DNA of 55,900 nt from Tritrichomonas foetus (Eukaryota; Parabasalia; Tritrichomonadida; Tritrichomonadidae), in assembly GCA_001839685.1 (NCBI GenBank), contig MLAK01000592.1:39359-95258 (forward strand), written 5' to 3'. A program made the translations under genes and the position numbers. Positions 54,815 through 55,900 of this stretch are shown piece by piece. How positions within the stretch are numbered: the first letter of the stretch is position 1; every line of letters starts with the position of its first letter. Under the pieces are notes generated by a model. It worked only from the letters and a program-made list of their open reading frames with translations. It had not been told where the DNA came from and made no database searches.

Positions 54815-55441
54815 ATGCTCAGTGAATACGATAAAGCGTGGTGCAATAAATTATTAACAGATTTGGGAAAAATGCCGATTACATCCCCATTTAAATTGCC
54901 AGTCGATCCAGTTCGTGAAGCACCCAATTATCTCGAGATCGTGAAACACCCGATGGATTTCAGTACAATGAAGAAAAAGTTACAAGGAAATGAATACCCA
55001 ACAGTTCAATCTTTTATCGACGATATTCAATTAATTTGCGATAACGCGAAAACTTTCAATGGAGAAACCAGTATATTCGGTCTCATTTGCGACGACATTA
55101 TGGATGAAGTGAATAAGCAATACAGTGAAAAAGCTGATAATGCAGACGAAGAATGGTATAAATCATTAAATAAGGCCATCATGCTAATGAACGATCATAT
55201 AAACTCACCTCCACCTGAAGTGGCAGCTATACAAAAAGATACACCATTTCCATCTATTCAAGATTTGGAGAATGAACAGATTTCTAAAATTGAGAGCATA
55301 ATTGGCGGAGAAAGTATTGAAACTCTTGAAAAACGTTGGTACCTTCTCAGTGATCATGCTAGAAGATCAATCATTGATGTTATCGAAAATAGAGACGATG
55401 ATGAAGGAGAAAATAGTAACAATTCAAATGATGACGAATAA
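54815..55441 (+). CDS. Small bromodomain protein
   Basis: A 208-residue protein with one bromodomain (about 5-108), which reads acetyl-lysine on histones. The ZA loop (SPFKLPVDPVREAPNYLEIV), the helix KHPMDFSTMKKKL and the acetyl-lysine-binding Asn (NAKTFNG, at the YN position) are intact. An acidic tail follows (RDDDEGENSNNSNDDE) and probably an NET-like helical part in between (IESIIGGESIETLEKRWYLL). Trichomonads have several short single-bromodomain factors. The frame reaches back to a TTG at 54731, but the ATG at 54815 starts the domain and is preceded by TC. Confidence 0.92.
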   Translation: MLSEYDKAWCNKLLTDLGKMPITSPFKLPVDPVREAPNYLEIVKHPMDFSTMKKKLQGNEYPTVQSFIDDIQLICDNAKTFNGETSIFGLICDDIMDEVNKQYSEKADNADEEWYKSLNKAIMLMNDHINSPPPEVAAIQKDTPFPSIQDLENEQISKIESIIGGESIETLEKRWYLLSDHARRSIIDVIENRDDDEGENSNNSNDDE

Positions 55442-55572
55442 GATTTGAAATATATTTAATCTTTTTTATTCATAAAACTAATGATATGTCCTAAATCTTA
55501 TCTTTTTACATTTTCTTCTATCAATTTCAATACTCAACTTTTGAAGAAATACAATTATATTTTCACCTGATT

Positions 55573-55724
55573 GCCGACAACTCAACGAATAGAGATTTTG
55601 AGTATCTGCTTCTATGCCAACAAATTAATAAAAGTTTGTAAAACTTATACAATAAACTAATATATGGAATGAGACCAAATTCATATCAAAAGTCTGATTA
55701 TTCATAGATTATGAATATCATTTC
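55573..55724 (+). repeat. Dispersed repeat, copy B
   Basis: Diverged copy of 12810-12948 in the same orientation (see the blocks listed there), about 130 bp downstream of the bromodomain stop. Confidence 0.6.
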
Positions 55725-55747
55725 CTCCTATATAAAAGGTTTACAAT

Positions 55748-55776
55748 GTGGTCCCCAAAAAAATTTGTGGGACCAC
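55748..55776. repeat. GC-rich hairpin near the scaffold edge
   Basis: GTGGTCCC (55748-55755) and its reverse complement GGGACCAC (55769-55776) are separated by 13 A/T-rich bases. It is followed by loosely repeated CACTAATGACATACACTAATG-like sequence to the end, with one N near 55786. Confidence 0.7.
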
Positions 55777-55900
55777 CAATAAACCNTTCACCCTACCACT
55801 CTCACTAATATCATACACCAATGACATATACTAAAAACTTACCACACTAATGACAATTTTCTCCACCACGACCACTCTCACTAATGACATACACTAATGA

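Noticed and set aside
1..55900. CRISPR arrays, bacterial operons, tRNA or rRNA genes
   Set aside because: The tandem repeats lack unique spacers, genes have eukaryotic start signals and architectures, and I found no tRNA T-loop context or rRNA-like stretch by eye; a tRNAscan/Infernal run would settle this.

Overview
The window looks like nuclear DNA of a trichomonad parasite, most likely a Tritrichomonas species such as T. foetus; the species is an inference. The DNA is strongly AT-rich and almost all genes are single uninterrupted reading frames. At least ten genes have the trichomonad initiator TCA(+1)Y(A/T) a few to about 30 nt before the ATG. One gene appears to carry a 23-nt intron ending in the CTAAC...ACAG type of 3' splice signal known from metamonads. 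The gene content (divergent actin, type II thymidine kinase, metacaspase, beta-helix surface-type protein, centrin, small bromodomain protein) agrees. Runs of N and one duplicated contig edge show that this is a draft scaffold.

Layout. 0-5.4 kb: divergent actin, a spliced ING/PHD protein, a thymidine kinase with a decayed second copy of itself, a gene relic and a small unknown gene. 6-15.3 kb: an unknown coiled-coil protein, a beta-helix protein, a CLASP-like microtubule protein, a two-PH-domain protein followed by an artefactual partial copy, and a BAR-PH-ArfGAP-ankyrin protein. 15.6-22.4 kb: a minisatellite, a membrane thioredoxin/PDI, a coiled-coil protein, a Brr2/ASCC3-type single-cassette helicase whose catalytic motifs are lost, and centrin. 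22.4-29.7 kb: a T-rich repeat with an assembly gap, an EFCAB10-like flagellar protein, a UGGT-like ER protein with a ruined glucosyltransferase domain, and a proline-rich Mei2-like RNA-binding protein. 29.7-39 kb: an accessory stretch with an RBBP9-like hydrolase, a metacaspase, a PP2A B56 subunit, several decayed genes and two inverted copies of a 1.1-1.3 kb terminal-inverted-repeat element. 39-55.9 kb: an RSPH1-like MORN protein, the ribosome-assembly factor TSR1, a PAS-type membrane protein, an importin-beta family receptor, a decayed secreted-protein gene, a CDC50 flippase subunit, an RCC1-repeat protein, a GT61 glycosyltransferase and a bromodomain protein.

The genes do not form operons; neighbours lie on both strands. 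By function they fall into flagellum and cytoskeleton (actin, centrin, EFCAB10-like, RSPH1-like, CLASP), secretory pathway and membrane (PDI, UGGT-like, GT61, CDC50, ACAP-type ArfGAP, two-PH protein), and nucleus and RNA (ING, bromodomain, RCC1, importin, TSR1, Mei2-like, Brr2-like).

The most interesting signals are: two large proteins that keep family architecture but have lost catalytic residues (Brr2-like and UGGT-like); the tiny intron in the ING gene; a thymidine kinase that appears to be an internal duplication; a terminal-inverted-repeat element with an 8-bp target duplication whose annotated reading frame is probably not the ancestral one; and several gene relics in gaps that carry no called gene.
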